Below are positions 63,535-64,000 of a stretch of 64,000 bases of DNA, piece after piece. The first letter of the stretch is position 1. Each line of letters begins with the position of its first letter. This DNA comes from Haliclystus octoradiatus (lineage: Eukaryota > Cnidaria > Staurozoa > Stauromedusae > Haliclystidae). The notes under the pieces were generated by a model. The model ran no database searches. It saw only the letters and a program-made list of their open reading frames with translations, and was not told the origin of the DNA. The position numbers and the translations under genes are program-made. The stretch lies in NCBI GenBank assembly GCA_916610825.1, contig OU744448.1:21927032-21991031 (forward strand), read 5' to 3'.

Positions 63535-64000
63535 ATGATTAATAAAATGAATGGTAAATCAATTCAAAAGAAGCCGTTGAGCTATCCAATTCCTTTGGAG
63601 GTCACTATATTGAGCATCGAGGGAAGAAAGTATATAGAGGAAAGAAATAACAAGAAAAAACAACAACGTTTGAAATGCATCGAAGAGAGAGAAGCCCGGC
63701 TGAGAAAATCAGAATCGTTTCAATCACCAGCAACAAAAGATAGTCTACGTAAATTGAATGGAAAAATTGGTAATAATGATTATGATCCTGTGAAGGCATT
63801 CGATAGCCTTCTTGGTATCGAGAGATCCATTCGAGACCCTACCACCGTTAGAAAAAAAATCAACTTGGGAAATACCAACAGTTTGCGATATTTGAAAGGT
63901 AAGCAGCCAAAATTAATAGAATTATGATAGCAACTCTCACTTTCGAAGAACACAATATTAATATCCCAAATTACATCTGTTGTAGGACAACGGCTGACTG
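63535..64000 (+). CDS. Unknown lysine-rich two-exon protein, copy 24 (cut by window)
   Basis: Exon 1 is 63535-63898 and fully open with E101D. Exon 2 starts at 63986 and runs off the window after five codons. Its sequence up to the edge matches copy 23. Whether the rest is intact cannot be seen. Confidence 0.7.

Larger units (their letters stand above)
2298..64000 (+). repeat. Gene-bearing macrosatellite, about 2.26-2.72 kb unit, 24 gene copies
   Basis: Every unit contains the same two-exon gene and spacer in the same orientation. Spacing between successive gene starts is 4265 (includes a LINE insertion), 2568, 2567, 2722, 2565, 2644, 2414, 2645, 2414, 2415, 2413, 2569, 2570, 2568, 2767 (includes 200 Ns), 2416, 2415, 2415, 2415, 2415, 2568, 2568 and 2568. 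The array starts inside a unit, near the polyadenylation signal, right beside the Penelope-like pieces. It is still running at the right edge. Adjacent units in some blocks differ by only one or two bases over 2.4 kb. Layout and scale resemble macrosatellites such as D4Z4 or tandem gene clusters such as Stellate; I claim no homology to either. Confidence 0.97.

Noticed and set aside
2298-64000. CRISPR array, rRNA/5S or spliced-leader RNA cluster
   Set aside because: The 77-bp repeats have no unique spacers, the host is eukaryotic, and I found no rRNA, 5S internal promoter, or leader exon followed by donor and Sm site.

Overview
This is AT-rich eukaryotic, almost certainly invertebrate-animal, nuclear DNA. 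It contains a CR1/L2-like LINE reverse transcriptase, Penelope-like GIY-YIG fragments, AATAAA polyadenylation signals and an 87-nt GT-AG intron. The LINE subfamily is, from memory, common in cnidarians and other marine invertebrates; the species cannot be named from the sequence.

Layout. Positions 1-1480 are unique-looking DNA with no gene I can support. Positions 1483-2284 are a broken, head-to-head (inverted) pair of Penelope-like element pieces. From about 2298 to the right edge runs one tandem macrosatellite. Its unit is about 2.26 to 2.72 kb, and it holds 24 gene copies on the plus strand, the last one cut by the window. A 5'-truncated LINE (4982-7001, minus strand) sits in the spacer after copy 1. 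A 200-N scaffold gap (42592-42791) lies in the spacer before copy 16.

Each unit holds, in order: (a) a promoter-like block with a perfect CRE (TGACGTCA) and several ATCGAT motifs; (b) a two-exon gene for a lysine/arginine/glutamate-rich protein of about 218 residues that I do not recognise; (c) two AATAAA signals followed by a GT-rich stretch; (d) an AT-rich spacer of about 750 bp; (e) a nested minisatellite of a 77-bp repeat (2 to 8 copies) with a short palindrome in each repeat; (f) about 500 bp leading to the next gene. Unit length changes in steps of 77 bp, so the inner minisatellite explains nearly all of the length variation.

Of the 24 copies, 16 have both exons open from start to stop, 7 carry a premature stop or frameshift, and one runs off the window. 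Copies fall into blocks of near-identical neighbours (3-4, 5-6, dimers 7-8 and 9-10, 11-12, 13-16, 17-21, 22-24). This is the pattern expected from unequal exchange and block duplication. The left-edge units are the most diverged and have the fewest 77-bp repeats. The most unusual thing here is this gene-bearing, higher-order, VNTR-tuned macrosatellite and its unknown basic protein.
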